The translations under genes and the position numbers were made by a program. Positions 60,501-63,829 of a stretch of DNA of 64,000 nucleotides are shown one piece after another. The notes beneath the pieces were generated by a model. That model was not told the origin of the DNA. It searched no databases and saw only the letters and a list, made by a program, of their open reading frames with translations. Numbering within the stretch: the first letter of the stretch is position 1; the number at the start of each line of letters is the position of its first letter. Origin of the DNA: Zygaena filipendulae (taxonomy: Eukaryota > Arthropoda > Insecta > Lepidoptera > Zygaenidae); NCBI GenBank assembly GCA_907165275.2, contig OU015675.1:2683501-2747500 (forward strand), read 5' to 3'.

Positions 60501-63497
60501 TTAGGTATTGCGACCAAGTGTACAGGCTACATAGCAGATATTACAGAGATTTTGCGCCTACAACTTATAGATCCTTTTCAGGTAAGTACCTACTTAAAGC
60601 AATGTTTCGTAGCTTATATTTATCTAACTAAGTATTCAGACTATTCAAGTATTCAAATCATTTATTCAAATTTGGCCCATAATGTGGCTCTTTTTGACGT
60701 CAATAAAATCACATTTATTATGACAGCACCCATAAAATATCCACCCTTCACAGCTTCCTAGTACTTACTAAAGAGAAGAAGCTGCGCAACAAACTCTCCA
60801 GTAGCACGCTATCAGTTTAAAGTTATAATATTATTGATAACTCAATTTGCAATTATGTGAAAACAATACTGTTTTGTATGTCGTCGTGGGACTCGTTCCA
60901 CGGCATATTAATAAGCTGAGTGGCAGCCATTTTGGTACCAACCTGAACCATTGTCTATTTTAAAATTATTATTTAACACAGTATAATGTTTTTTTATTCG
61001 TACCAAATAAACTTCTTTTCTGTTCTAATACGTTAACTCTTATTTTTCTTAACTTAAGTTTTTTTTTTTAAACTTTTAACAATATAGGTATAGGTAAACA
61101 AACAAAATAATCAAAATAAACCTAATTATGAACCTAAATGATTTTATATCATATAATTATCTATCTCTTTATATGTGCTTTGAAAAAGAAATCGAATTGT
61201 CTCTAGTATCGTTGGTCAAAGCTTGGTAAAAAATATATAATACCTACGCTTGGTGCATAGGTATGCTGTCTACCAAAGAACACAGAATATTTAAAGAAGC
61301 GACACTCTCCGCCTCCCACCAATTTCATGCTTCATCATACCCGCAAAAGCTTTTTGGATATTCCGAAAATTGTTGCTTGTACAATCTACATGTGACAATT
61401 TTTCGCTGAATGTTGACAGTTACTGTCAGGTCGCTGTCAGCCTTACAATATGCACACACGCACAACGCGTGTACGTACAAGCCGGCCGTATTTACTAGTG
61501 GGAAAGTAGGTACTTCAATCAGTTCATTCTGTATGAAGTGTCACCGGACTGCTATCTACAGACAAATCCGAAAATTATGTTTCCGGTATGTATCTGTTGC
61601 ACATCAAAACCAGAGAAACCTCTGTCAAGCACAGGATTCGTTCTCAAAGAGGTTCTAAATATTTTCAATAGATGGCGATATTTTTTTTTCGAAGCAGTAT
61701 AAACTTGTGGAGGGCGCACCTTATTTTTTTCAGAGCACTGTACTGTTTTATAGATGGCACTGTACAGCATCACATCCCGCCTGGAGTTGACAATTACTTT
61801 ACATAAAGTGTTTCAGATTTTTCTGAATTTGTAGAAAACCACTGAATAATAATAAAATTACAATAATAGATAATATCTTTCACAACACACAAATCTACTT
61901 CGTGGAAACAAAGGACTTCAGAAACACTCGTCACAGTGAAGTGAACATTGAACAACTCAGTCGTGAATCTTACTTGCAATTGGGTATTCTCCAAGGTATG
62001 AAAATCAAAATTCTAATTAGTCCGTCACTTAGAAAATAAAAAAATAATAGACACGTATTTTTTGCTTTTTCAATTTAATGAAAATGAACATAGATAAAGC
62101 GCATTAAAGTTTAAAGTGGGGGGGCTCGTGACGTCAATATTCATTTTATGCGCCATACAAACCGCACCGAATTGTGACGTCACGCGAAATTTCAACTCAA
62201 TGTATCTCTGTTATTTATTGATTACGTAAAAAAAGAAAAAATACGTGTCCAATATTTTTTACTAATCTACACGACGGACTAAAAAAAATTTTTTTGTCAA
62301 GTAGCCAATTACAAATTAAACTATATATTTAAACTTTGGTAATTAGCTGTAGTAGGCAGTAGAGTAACCAGCTGTTGTGTACATATTTTCTGAATTTGAT
62401 CACACGACGAATACGAACGATGTAAGTAGTTTCTCCTAACTTCACCCTCTTTATTCAGGATGTAATGTACCTAGTGACGTAAGACAAACGATGACTCCTA
62501 ATGATTCGTGTCAACCTCCGTTTGTGTTGAAACTCGCGAGTCGCGACACAACATCCTTATATTGCTTTGCGGGAAATTCTCTCTTTCATTCGTCGCTACA
62601 TCGTGCTACATACTACACGTAGTAGGTAGGTAGGTACCTACTTTCTTTCAGGTTAATGAAAGTCTTTCTATTTGAGACAAAATAGAAACAGAAGAATTAA
62701 ATAGGCTATTTGACTTGATTTTAGTTTTTAATTCGTCGTATAGAATATTAAAAAAATTGGACACGTGTATTGAGTAGAAAAGTCGCATGACGTCACGATC
62801 CAACACAGTTTATATCTACAGGCATATGACGTCACGAGCCCCAATAAACTTTAATTCACTTTATCTGATTGTATTTTCATTAAATTGAAAAACCAAAAAA
62901 AATTACGTGTCAATTATTTCTTTTTATCTGACTGACTGAATAGAATTTTGATTCATGTGCCCCGGAAACATGGCAATAGGGTTCTATTTAGTCCGTCAAT
63001 TAGATAAAAAAAGTAGGTAGCTAGTAGTAGTAGTAATAAATAGGTGGACCCCAAATTATTCTTCTTTCGAATTATTGAATTTTTTTTACATAAAACACAT
63101 TACAGTTTACGAGTGCGAGGTCGCGACGTCATAGGTACGTAGGTATTTAAAACTGTACCTACTTGTGACGACACGCGACCATTTCACTCAACGTACCTAA
63201 CTCCGCTATTTTTTGATTGCGTAAAACATTAAAAAATTCGTGTCCAATATTTTTTATTAATCTACAAGACGGATTCAAAACTAAAGTTTGGGATACCTAC
63301 TAGCCTATTGTGTTAATTAAAATGGCGGATAGGTACTTACAGTTCCTGACGCGATGCCGGGGCGAGTTGGCGGGGGTGCTTTGTTCGGAGCTCTGATCGG
63401 CGCCGTACTCGGTGCCGCTGCTCTCAGCGCCTGGCGCCAGCGAGAAGGTGGTGCCGGCTGGGCAGCGCTCGCGACTCTTGCTGCGCTGCCAACGACT
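19433..63497 (-). CDS. MCTP: MCTP: multiple C2 and transmembrane domain-containing protein (5' end outside the window)
   Basis: An ER membrane protein with three Ca2+-type C2 domains, linked in insects to presynaptic homeostasis and ER function (family knowledge). Seventeen exons with GT-AG borders and consistent phase: 63341-63497, 40737-40831, 39220-39331, 38012-38154, 37084-37275, 29051-29202, 28555-28713, 27550-27736, 26672-26868, 25918-26131, 25063-25208, 24665-24810, 22564-22640, 21841-21947, 20780-20889, 20008-20105, 19433-19510. They give 789 residues in the window. An alternative ATG exon (43911-43974) gives a complete 758-aa form. In that form C2A is about 70-190, C2B 222-340 and C2C 374-490, with membrane segments near 570-592 and 670-692. 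C2 calcium-loop motifs are visible ([28 protein letters not shown]). An acidic run ([10 protein letters not shown]) lies between the membrane segments. Introns total over 40 kb and are filled with transposons. Confidence 0.93.
19588..19990. repeat. Segment with facing ACCGACTTCAA ends
   Basis: The left end reads GGCACCGACTTCAAACCGATC and the right end GTTGAAGTCGGTTGATG. Inside are facing TTTCTATCACTTTTCGGTTG and AAAAAATGATAGAAAC. It resembles other lepidopteran elements that end in the ACCGACTT motif. It lies in the last MCTP intron. Confidence 0.4.
20008..20105 (-). CDS. MCTP: MCTP exon after the second membrane segment
   Basis: Acceptor ctttatcacag, donor gtgagt. It encodes [20 protein letters not shown] followed by [12 protein letters not shown], the cytosolic region near the C-terminus that is conserved in the family. 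Confidence 0.92.
20324..20455. mobile_element. 132-bp palindromic MITE
   Basis: It starts GGGCTAAGATGCGCAA and ends TTGCGCATCTTAGCCC. The arms of about 58 bases also contain GAGCCATTTTATCGATTCTC and pair nearly completely around a short loop. It lies in an MCTP intron. No clear target duplication. Confidence 0.8.
20625..20690 (+). repeat. Non-LTR retroposon fragment
   Basis: It contains GGAAGAGATCGCTTTAAGTG and ATAAGACCGCCTTC. This is the same tail sequence as at 42805-42925 and resembles 3' ends of lepidopteran RTE-type LINEs, from memory. Confidence 0.5.
20780..20889 (-). CDS. MCTP: MCTP exon, second membrane segment
   Basis: Acceptor gtttatttcag, donor gtgagt. It encodes [16 protein letters not shown], then a hydrophobic run and KYLLMAWG, a family hallmark. 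Confidence 0.93.
20977..21358 (-). mobile_element. Hairpin-ended interspersed element, copy 2
   Basis: A reversed copy of the element at 15969-16453. Here the hairpin is intact: AGTGCGGAAAGGCTGTCATT at the left pairs with AATGACGGTTCCGCAC after a short loop. The far end reads GCAACTGTATTAAAAA. It is inserted in an MCTP intron next to a CCGCGG-type repeat. Confidence 0.75.
21357..21535 (-). repeat. CCGCGG-type interspersed repeat, minus orientation
   Basis: It shares GTCTGTCCCTATGTATGCTT and TTTATATCTATATTTTATCC with the copy at 33738-33930, then GGAATTCCCGCGGGAAC and a diverged end. These two copies are close relatives. Confidence 0.75.
21841..21947 (-). CDS. MCTP: MCTP exon between the membrane segments
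   Basis: Acceptor acatttttcag, donor gtaagt. It encodes [20 protein letters not shown] then [16 protein letters not shown], an amphipathic helix seen in this position in MCTPs. Confidence 0.92.
22564..22640 (-). CDS. MCTP: MCTP exon, acidic linker
   Basis: Acceptor ctgaatttcag, donor gtatca. It encodes [18 protein letters not shown] followed by DEDEADK, a short acidic stretch between the membrane segments. Confidence 0.9.
22760..23055. mobile_element. GC-rich MITE with 7-bp flanking repeat
   Basis: Its inverted ends are CCAACCCACACGATGCGGTG and CACCGCACCGTGTGGGTTGG. CTCTCAG lies at 22753-22759 and again at 23056-23062. The interior is full of GCGGCGCCGC-type sequence, in sharp contrast to the AT-rich intron around it. 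Long open frames on both strands here are a by-product of GC content. The class is uncertain: a 7-8 bp duplication would fit hAT or P types. Confidence 0.75.
23577..23714. mobile_element. ISL2EU-family MITE, partial
   Basis: The right half matches the family: CACGTCACGTTTCGACCC, GCCGTTATTTTTTGATC, AATACGTGTCTACGGAC and the end CCAGCCTATTG. The left border was not found. Confidence 0.55.
23760..24610. other. MCTP intron segment with weak repeat similarity
   Basis: CTAGAGCTTGTAGAATAGGTACCAAACAACTG near 24028 (split here into CTAGAGCTTGTAG and GGTACCAAACAACTG) resembles sequence near 30975. A phrase near 24560 (CTCCGGACACCCGGCGTAG, then CTAACCACTACAC) is like tRNA-derived SINE text. No gene is seen. 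Confidence 0.35.
24665..24810 (-). CDS. MCTP: MCTP exon, first membrane segment
   Basis: Acceptor tttgtttcag, donor gtgagt. It encodes [20 protein letters not shown], then a Tyr/Phe-rich hydrophobic stretch and [10 protein letters not shown]. The family's first transmembrane hairpin starts here. Confidence 0.93.
25063..25208 (-). CDS. MCTP: MCTP exon between C2C and the first membrane segment
   Basis: Acceptor atatatttcag, donor gtgagt. It encodes [20 protein letters not shown], then [20 protein letters not shown], the conserved pre-membrane region. Confidence 0.93.
25462..25642 (+). repeat. Interspersed repeat, copy 1 (CACCCTTCACAGCTTCCTAG)
   Basis: Shares TTTATTCAAAGTTGG-like starts, TTATTATGACAGC and CACCCTTCACAGCTTCCTAG with the segment at 60643-60820. 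Both are in plus orientation. The class is not recognised. Confidence 0.6.
25918..26131 (-). CDS. MCTP: MCTP exon, second half of C2C
   Basis: Acceptor tttattccag, donor gtatgt. It encodes [20 protein letters not shown], then [13 protein letters not shown] and the end of the domain ([11 protein letters not shown]). The [14 protein letters not shown] loop has Asp/Glu at calcium-loop positions. Confidence 0.94.
26395..26575. mobile_element. ISL2EU-family MITE, shortened copy
   Basis: It contains TTCTATTTAGTCCGTC, GGCGTGACGCCACGCGAC, TTTTTTGATTACGT, AATACGTGTCC and GCCGGACTAAA in the family order. The CAATAGG ends are missing or eroded. Confidence 0.65.
26672..26868 (-). CDS. MCTP: MCTP exon, first half of C2C
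   Basis: Acceptor gatttttgcag, donor gtaggt. It encodes [20 protein letters not shown], then [20 protein letters not shown] and [12 protein letters not shown] sequence leading into the next exon. Confidence 0.94.
27550..27736 (-). CDS. MCTP: MCTP exon, end of C2B and linker to C2C
   Basis: Acceptor ttcaatttcag, donor gtaaga. It encodes [20 protein letters not shown], then [13 protein letters not shown] and a polar linker ending KEIIERRY. Confidence 0.93.
28288..28432 (+). repeat. CCGCGG-type interspersed repeat
   Basis: It starts CTAGCTGTGACCTGCAGTTTC, split as CTAGCTGTGACC and TGCAGTTTCATCCG, then CGGAGTTCCCACGGAAATTC and GTACCCTATGTCC, and ends near GTTTTTGCGTGATTGAGTAA. Confidence 0.65.
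28555..28713 (-). CDS. MCTP: MCTP exon, second half of C2B
   Basis: Acceptor ttctgttttcag, donor gtgacg. It encodes [20 protein letters not shown], then [12 protein letters not shown] and [16 protein letters not shown], carrying the second calcium loop of C2B. Confidence 0.94.
28842..28975 (+). repeat. CCGCGG-type interspersed repeat, short
   Basis: Contains ACCCGCGCTAATTTTATAAT, split here as ACCCGCGCTAATTT, then TTTCCGCGGGAACTCCGGG and GATGATCTGCAGTG, a shortened family member. Confidence 0.5.
29051..29202 (-). CDS. MCTP: MCTP exon, first half of C2B
   Basis: Acceptor ttgttgttacag, donor gtaagg. It encodes [20 protein letters not shown], then [20 protein letters not shown] and SSDPYCKF. 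The phase-0 start joins directly to exon 37084-37275 (KEQ), or equally to the cassette exons in between. Confidence 0.94.
30110..30310 (+). repeat. CCGCGG-type interspersed repeat, diverged
   Basis: Contains GCGGTAATGAAGGAGTTACC, GAGATAAAAAGTACCCTATT and CTTTATAATATTAGGTATAG in family order. Confidence 0.5.
30405..31931 (-). CDS. Two-exon coding unit between C2A and C2B exons: MCTP cassette or nested gene
   Basis: Exon a covers 31453-31931 (acceptor gataag; an ATG lies inside at 31904; donor gtgagc). Exon b is 30567 down to a TAA at 30405-30407 (acceptor cttgaaacag). Phases match between a and b. Read from the ATG it gives a separate protein of about 200 residues: a coiled-coil-like start ([20 protein letters not shown]), a Ser/Asp/Glu-rich middle, and a C-terminal part with [13 protein letters not shown]. 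Alternatively, entry at 31931 (phase 0) and exit at a weak donor GTATTG after 30423 (phase 0) inserts 208 residues between C2A (KEQ) and C2B (YLLKN) without a frame break. I do not recognise the protein. That it is coding is supported by a 479-base open exon with good internal splice sites; which model is right is open. Confidence 0.65.
30960..31385. repeat. tRNA-derived SINE-like segment
   Basis: Contains GAACTCGAACTGGGGTCTTC, split around a GTTCGGGATC, then CGCGACATTAAAGTTAG and AACCACTACACC, similar to the tRNA-like part of insect SINEs. The left part resembles sequence near 24028. Borders are uncertain. Confidence 0.4.
32060..32235 (+). repeat. CCGCGG-type interspersed repeat
   Basis: TTTCCCGCGGTTTTGTCC, then CAGGATAAAAGTATCCTATG and GTGATCTAGTAATAAAAATC: family order, diverged. 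Confidence 0.55.
32707..32810 (+). repeat. CCGCGG-type interspersed repeat, 5' half
   Basis: TAGCTGTTCCACGCGGTTCC, then GGAGCTCCCGTAGAAATC and GGGATAAAAAGGAAC. The 3' part is missing because an ISL2EU-family MITE follows directly. Confidence 0.65.
32815..32990. mobile_element. ISL2EU-family MITE, partial
   Basis: TGTGACGTCACACC, TTGTGACGTCGCGAGC, TAACTGACGGATTAAATAG and AATTTTGATTTTTATACC, the reversed family order. The ends are not intact. Confidence 0.6.
33322..33465 (-). repeat. CCGCGG-type interspersed repeat, minus orientation
   Basis: TAACGGCTCAACCGATCACC, ATGAAATTTTGCATACACG, TCCGAAATTATCGCGGG and AACAGCTAGTG, close to the family consensus read backwards. Confidence 0.75.
33738..33930 (-). 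repeat. CCGCGG-type interspersed repeat, minus orientation
   Basis: Same subfamily as 21357-21535: GTCTGTCCCTATGTATGCTT, TTTATATCTATATTTTATCC, ACTCCGAAATTACCGCGG and GGGGGACAGCTAC. Confidence 0.8.
33955..34136 (+). repeat. CCGCGG-type interspersed repeat, 3' half
   Basis: GGATAAAAAGTACACTATGT, TTGACAACGTGCATGCAAAA and TCACTTTCGCATTTATAATA: the 3' half in plus orientation, opposite to its neighbour at 33738. Confidence 0.7.
34177..34411. mobile_element. piggyBac-like MITE at TTAA
   Basis: It starts CCCTTCGTAGTCGC and ends TATGAGAAGGG, with TTAA directly on both sides (34173-34176 and 34412-34415). CCCTTC ends and TTAA targets are the signature of piggyBac elements. There is no coding capacity. 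The right end contains GGGGTCTGCTGGACCCC, a short hairpin. Confidence 0.7.
34851..35132. mobile_element. ISL2EU-family MITE, full-length copy (282 bp)
   Basis: It starts CAATAGGGATGTTGAC, with TTAGTCCGTC soon after, a central CTCGTGACGTCAC, then TTTTTTGATTACGT and GACGGACTAA, and ends AAAAGCCTATT. Confidence 0.75.
35133..37083. other. MCTP intron, mostly unrecognised
   Basis: A somewhat GC-richer patch at about 35490-35900 contains CCGGCCGG and several CpGs, which could mark a promoter, but no exon can be assigned. A short CCGCGG-type remnant lies at 36635-36690, and one diverged arm of the palindrome family from 58.3 kb lies at 36940-37075. Confidence 0.35.
36940..37075. repeat. Diverged single arm of the 58.3-kb palindrome family
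   Basis: AAAACCGATTTCCGAAAACA, AATAACAAAATACCGATTTG and TTGGTTTGTGCTACCAATGA match one arm of the palindrome at 58297-58671 with scattered changes. Confidence 0.7.
37084..37275 (-). CDS. MCTP: MCTP exon, second half of C2A
   Basis: Acceptor tatcttccag, donor gtataa. It encodes [20 protein letters not shown], then a conserved [17 protein letters not shown] and ends [12 protein letters not shown]. The DYDWGLQDD loop has the acidic residues of a calcium-binding loop. Confidence 0.94.
38012..38154 (-). CDS. MCTP: MCTP exon, first half of C2A (with tandem acceptor)
   Basis: Acceptor ttgttgtcag before 38154, donor gtaggt. It encodes [20 protein letters not shown], then [16 protein letters not shown] second acceptor 12 bases upstream (aaatccag before 38166) keeps the frame and would insert four residues (LLSG) into the first calcium loop. 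I chose the downstream one because the loop then has the usual family length. Confidence 0.92.
39220..39331 (-). CDS. MCTP: MCTP exon, start of C2A
   Basis: Acceptor cattcctcag, donor gtgaga. It encodes [20 protein letters not shown], then [17 protein letters not shown], the first strands of C2A. Confidence 0.93.
39535..39730 (+). repeat. CCGCGG-type interspersed repeat, well preserved
   Basis: TAGCTGTGCCCCGCGGTTTC, GTAATTTCGGGGTTCCCGC, GTGCATGTCAAATTTCATC, TTTTTGCGTGATTGAGTAAC, and the end CACATTTATAATAGGTATTA. This is a good reference copy for the family. Confidence 0.8.
39948..40270 (+). repeat. CCGCGG-type interspersed repeat, diverged
   Basis: TAGCTGTCTCCGGCGGTTTC, GAGGTTCCCGCGGGAATTC, GCGTGATTGAGTAACAAAC and TTTCACATTTATAATCTAC. 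It is followed at once by the next copy at 40275, in the same orientation. Confidence 0.7.
40275..40548 (+). repeat. CCGCGG-type interspersed repeat, long subfamily, copy B
   Basis: Runs from TAGCTGTCCCCCGCGATTTC to GATTTATATATATTAAGATA with GTCCATCGCGGACAAACAAC near the end. It is very similar to copy A at 17821-18122. Confidence 0.85.
40555..40698 (-). repeat. CCGCGG-type interspersed repeat, minus orientation
   Basis: TTACTGACTGATCGCTCAAC, ACCACGGGAACTCCGAAATT and GAACAGCTAGTGCC, ending just before the MCTP exon at 40737. Confidence 0.55.
40737..40831 (-). CDS. MCTP: MCTP second coding exon (Ser/Pro-rich)
   Basis: Acceptor tggtgttttcag, donor gtgagt. It encodes [20 protein letters not shown], then [11 protein letters not shown], a low-complexity linker before C2A. 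It is GC-rich (GGCGGGCGGCGGGCGGGGGG on the plus strand). Either 63341-63497 or 43911-43974 can precede it in frame; both end in phase 1. Confidence 0.88.
41092..41278 (+). repeat. CCGCGG-type interspersed repeat
   Basis: TTAGCTGTTGCCCGCGGATC, GATCCTGCGGGAATTCCAGG, GTACCCTATGTCCTTCCCTG and TTTCGCATTTATAATATTAG. Confidence 0.8.
41733..42168 (-). mobile_element. Element with TTTTCACTTCAG ends carrying an exon-like frame
   Basis: Facing ends AACTTTTCACTTCAGCAGC and GCTACTGAAGTGAAAA bound this segment. The left flank (41560-41720) contains GAGCGTAGCGAGTGATTC-type repeats often seen in invertebrate DNA elements. The minus strand carries the open frame described separately. Borders and class are uncertain. 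Confidence 0.4.
41884..42069 (-). pseudogene. Orphan exon-like open frame, unidentified
   Basis: A strong acceptor (gaatttttgttttcag) is followed by about 60 codons open to a TAA. The translation has ordinary protein composition: [20 protein letters not shown], then [15 protein letters not shown] and [20 protein letters not shown]. No ATG lies in frame after the acceptor. It cannot be a last exon of MCTP, because joining to the upstream MCTP exon (63341-63497) creates a stop at once. It may be a last exon captured by the surrounding element, or the end of an unknown small gene nested in the MCTP intron. I do not recognise the protein. Confidence 0.4.
42243..42611. mobile_element. 369-bp inverted-repeat element, copy 1
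   Basis: The ends are ATACAATGTGTTAATGAATT and AATTCATTAACACGTTGTAT. The interior shares GTGACCTATCTACGAAATTT-like text and GATCGATTCGGAAGTCGATT-like text with the copy at 44657-45024, in the same orientation. No open frame. Confidence 0.8.
42805..42925 (+). repeat. Non-LTR retroposon 3' end
   Basis: GGAGATCGCTAGTAAAGCGA, TAAGACCGCCTTTTGTATGC and GTGTACAATAAAGTGTATTC. It resembles RTE-type LINE tails of Lepidoptera from memory, and a related fragment is at 20625. Confidence 0.55.
43911..43974 (-). CDS. MCTP: MCTP alternative first coding exon with start codon
   Basis: ATG at 43974-43972 and donor gtaagt at 43910. It encodes 21 residues, [20 protein letters not shown] plus D, with the last base completing the next exon's first codon. 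Its exit phase equals that of 63341-63497, so it can replace that exon before 40737-40831. The short basic start contrasts with the Ser-rich one from 63.4 kb. The promoter should lie just above 44000, where TGTTCGATATGGCGTCACAG (minus strand) occurs, but no TATA box is clear. Confidence 0.75.
44657..45024. mobile_element. 368-bp inverted-repeat element, copy 2
   Basis: Ends ATACAACGTGTTAATGAATT and TTCATTAACACGTTGTAT. The interior matches the copy at 42243-42611 throughout, with several small differences. Confidence 0.8.
45427..45568. mobile_element. 142-bp Harbinger-like MITE, copy 2
   Basis: Same length and ends (TGCTACTGCTCC) as the copy at 18544-18685, with only a few differences seen. 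TTA directly flanks both sides (45424-45426 and 45569-45571). Confidence 0.87.
46015..46160 (+). repeat. Lepidopteran SINE fragment
   Basis: GCCATAGGGGCAAACGGGCA, TACACCTGATAGTAAGTGAT, TGCCGCCGCCCATGGACATC, TGCAACACCAGAAGGC and GCAGGTGCGTTGCCGACCTG follow in order. From memory this text is a widespread SINE of moths and butterflies. The open frame at 46042-46362 is an effect of it. Confidence 0.7.
47408..47670 (-). repeat. CCGCGG-type interspersed repeat, minus orientation
   Basis: ACTAATATTATAAATGCGAA, CTGTCTGTCTGTCTGTTAAC, AATCATGAAATTTTGCATGA, GGAATTTCCGCGGAAACTCC and GAAACCGCGGGGAACAGCTA. An insertion of about 60 bases splits the left part. Confidence 0.75.
49212..49400 (+). repeat. Interspersed repeat (ATGCTTTGTCCTGAATGACT)
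   Basis: GACTGATGGATCAATGCATA, GATGGTAGAGACCTGAAACT and CCCATAAGGGGATGAAAAGT. From memory it resembles a common lepidopteran repeat, but there is no second copy here to confirm it. Confidence 0.35.
50020..50185 (-). repeat. CCGCGG-type interspersed repeat, minus orientation, variant
   Basis: GAAACCATTAGTCCGATTGT, GATGAAACTTTGGCCGG and GGGTGAAACCGCGGGGCACA, then GCTAGTATA. Confidence 0.65.
50720..50915 (-). repeat. CCGCGG-type repeat relative, minus orientation
   Basis: TTGTCTGTCTGTCTATATG, GACCGATTTTGATGGGACTT, GCAGGAATTCAGGAGGCACA and GCTAGTTAATA: the reversed order, diverged. Confidence 0.5.
51030..51320 (-). repeat. CCGCGG-type interspersed repeat, minus orientation
   Basis: GTCACGCCTTAAAAGTTTCA, GAAATTTTGCATACCTATTG, GGAATTCCCTCGGGAACTCT, with a second, partial set of the same signals ending AAAACCGCGGGGAACAACTA. 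It may be two nested copies. Confidence 0.65.
51440..51830. repeat. Element with GAGCGTAGCGAGG core
   Basis: TAGTCCCGAGGCGGGG, CGAGCGTAGCGAGGGC and TCCCGAGGATAAC near the left, and TCTCCCTAGGGCTG with AATGAAAAGTAGATG at the right. Facing TGTTATCCTAGGGG and CCCGAGGATAACA suggest a hairpin. The core motif also occurs at 41635. Confidence 0.45.
52085..52195 (+). repeat. Retroposon 3' tail with ATAAATAA repeats
   Basis: CTGTCAGAGAATGCCGCAAG, GGCATTAAGTTCGCCATTTG and GTGCAAGAAG then AATAAATAAATAAATAAA. Related to fragments near 6098-6150 and 10255. Confidence 0.55.
54652..54825 (+). repeat. LTR 1 of the Copia-type element (174 bp)
   Basis: Begins TGTTAAAACTCTTTTATG and ends CCCAAGTAATAAGT, directly before the primer-binding site. 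Same length as LTR 3. The terminal bases TG...GT are not the usual TG...CA, so the right border may be off by a few bases. Confidence 0.85.
54861..55031 (+). repeat. LTR 2 of the Copia-type element (5' truncated by four bases)
   Basis: Starts AAAACTCTTTTATG after a short spacer and carries one extra T in a T-run compared with LTR 1. Otherwise no difference was seen. Confidence 0.85.
55038..55584 (+). pseudogene. Copia pol fragment: RNase H domain
   Basis: About 180 codons open to a TAG. It is the C-terminal end of a Ty1/copia polyprotein, which removes the RNA strand during reverse transcription. Visible RNase H signals are [18 protein letters not shown] and HTDNQSSL, and the end ADILTKPLP is typical of Copia pol. 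Everything upstream of [13 protein letters not shown] is missing: the frame begins at a deletion joint with the primer site (GGTTAT joined to ACACTGG). The apparent start ATG comes from LTR sequence and is not a real start. Confidence 0.9.
55775..55948 (+). repeat. LTR 3 of the Copia-type element (174 bp)
   Basis: Follows a G-run that fits a polypurine tract. Begins TGTTAAAACTC and ends AATAAGT before the duplicate CTTAC. It is near-identical to LTR 1, so the insertion is young. Confidence 0.88.
56290..56650 (-). repeat. CCGCGG-type interspersed repeat, minus orientation, possibly two copies
   Basis: ACTCATATTATAAATGCGAA, TTACGCTTTCACGGCTAAAC, CGAAATTTTGCATACATG, CATCCCGGAATTC, then a second set ending GAATACCCGCGGGATCTCCG and GAAACCACGGGGAACA. 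The double layout matches 51030-51320. Confidence 0.75.
57410..57540 (+). repeat. ACCGACTTCCAAAAAGG repeat start with long T-run
   Basis: TAACCGACTTCCAAAAAGGA, then GGAGGTTTTATGTTTG and an uninterrupted T-run of over 30 bases (57462-57498). The ACCGACTTCCAAAAAGGAGG phrase is familiar from many lepidopteran repeats. A remnant is at 48770. Confidence 0.65.
57540..58080 (+). repeat. Two tandem units of about 270 bp
   Basis: The units span roughly 57540-57810 and 57811-58080. Both contain TTTTTTTGTTTGAAAGGG, GATGATGGGATCTTGGAG, CGAGGGAACTCTTCAAAAAT, TTGCTTTCGGAAAGCAAAAT and GTATTTCACGGGTTCCGA. They differ at several positions. Open frames on both strands here (57554-57901, 57578-58033) follow the repeat and are not taken as genes. 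Confidence 0.8.
58297..58671. repeat. Near-perfect 375-bp palindrome
   Basis: Arms of about 145 bases run from AAAAAAATTAAAACCGACTT inward to CTACCACTGATCGGT, and back out in mirror order with almost no mismatch. The centre (about 58440-58530) is unique and CG-richer (GCCACCAGCTCTTCGTGAGC). The outer phrase ACCGACTTCCAAAAA links it to other repeats here. One diverged arm is at 36940-37075. The paired open frames on the two strands are a result of the symmetry. Confidence 0.9.
58765..60165. mobile_element. Element with facing arrays of CTCGAGCGCGTCAG
   Basis: The left part has the motif in forward sense at 58779 (partial), 58912 and 59050 (partial). The right part has it reversed (CTGACGCGCTCGAG) at 59739, 59877 and 60007, and partly at 60153. 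A second pair, AATCTGCCGATTTTC near 59098 and GGCAGATTTTCG near 59821, is also inverted. Such facing subterminal arrays are typical of transposase-binding sites of non-autonomous DNA elements. The interior has no long open frame with recognisable domains. Borders and superfamily are unknown to me. Confidence 0.55.
60166..61995. other. MCTP first intron, right part; no gene
   Basis: AT-rich sequence with the second copy of the 25.5-kb repeat (60643-60820). The open frame at 61410-61658 and others are not supported by motifs. Confidence 0.4.
60643..60820 (+). repeat. Interspersed repeat, copy 2 (CACCCTTCACAGCTTCCTAG)
   Basis: Shares TTTATTATGACAGC, CACCCTTCACAGCTTCCTAG and CAGTAGCACGCTATCAG with 25462-25642. 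Confidence 0.6.
61996..62310. mobile_element. ISL2EU-family MITE
   Basis: CAAAATTCTAATTAGTCCGT near the left, CTCGTGACGTCAAT and GTGACGTCACGCGAAATTTC inside, then GATTACGTAAAAAAAG and ACGACGGACTAAA, ending GTAGCCAATT. The ends are slightly eroded. Confidence 0.7.
62699..62973. mobile_element. ISL2EU-family MITE, reverse orientation
   Basis: Begins AATAGGCTATTTGACTTGAT, very close to the left end of the autonomous element at 1262, and ends GTGCCCCGGAAACATGG. It contains CATGACGTCACGA twice. It touches the next MITE. Confidence 0.75.
62974..63310. mobile_element. ISL2EU-family MITE next to the MCTP 63.4-kb exon
   Basis: Begins CAATAGGGTTCTATTTAGTC and ends ACTAGCCTATTG, 30 bases below the MCTP exon at 63341. 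Inside are GCGACGTCATAGG and TTTTTTGATTGCGT. Confidence 0.75.
63341..63497 (-). CDS. MCTP: MCTP 5'-most exon in the window (internal exon)
   Basis: Acceptor cctccctccag, donor gtaagt, length 157. It encodes [20 protein letters not shown], then [20 protein letters not shown] and NSPRHRVRN, a Ser/Arg-rich N-terminal region. It has no ATG in frame, so at least one upstream exon lies beyond 64000. It is GC-rich, which explains long shadow frames on both strands. Confidence 0.85.
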
Positions 63498-63829
63498 CTG
63501 GAGGGAGGGAAAAAATTAACGGCCTGTATTTTTCCACAGAGAAAATAAAACAAGAGAAGACAAGTAAACAGGGCTGCAGGCGTGCCACGGCTGCCAAGGA
63601 AGTGCTCTAGCACTTGCTTAATTATACGGGTTTAGGCGATTCATTGGTGAGGCGGGTGCGTCACCGTCACGTCATAAGCACTCATATTAATTTTCCAGAA
63701 TTTTGGTTGCTGACATCCAAATACTGTTTTATTATTTCCTACCTCAGAAGAATAACTAAATTATTCTTCTGAGTTTCCTACATTATGACACTGTCTCTAC
63801 AGAAAATGCTACCTATCTAACTTACAAAA
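63498..63829. other. MCTP intron at the window edge
   Basis: No exon found. A hairpin, GAAGAATAACTAAATTATTC then TTCTGAG, lies near 63750. Confidence 0.4.

Noticed and set aside
63317..63613. 98-residue minus-strand open frame and 64-residue plus-strand frame
   Set aside because: They overlap the GC-rich MCTP exon in other frames; splice sites and Ser/Arg-rich reading fit frame SRWQRSK.
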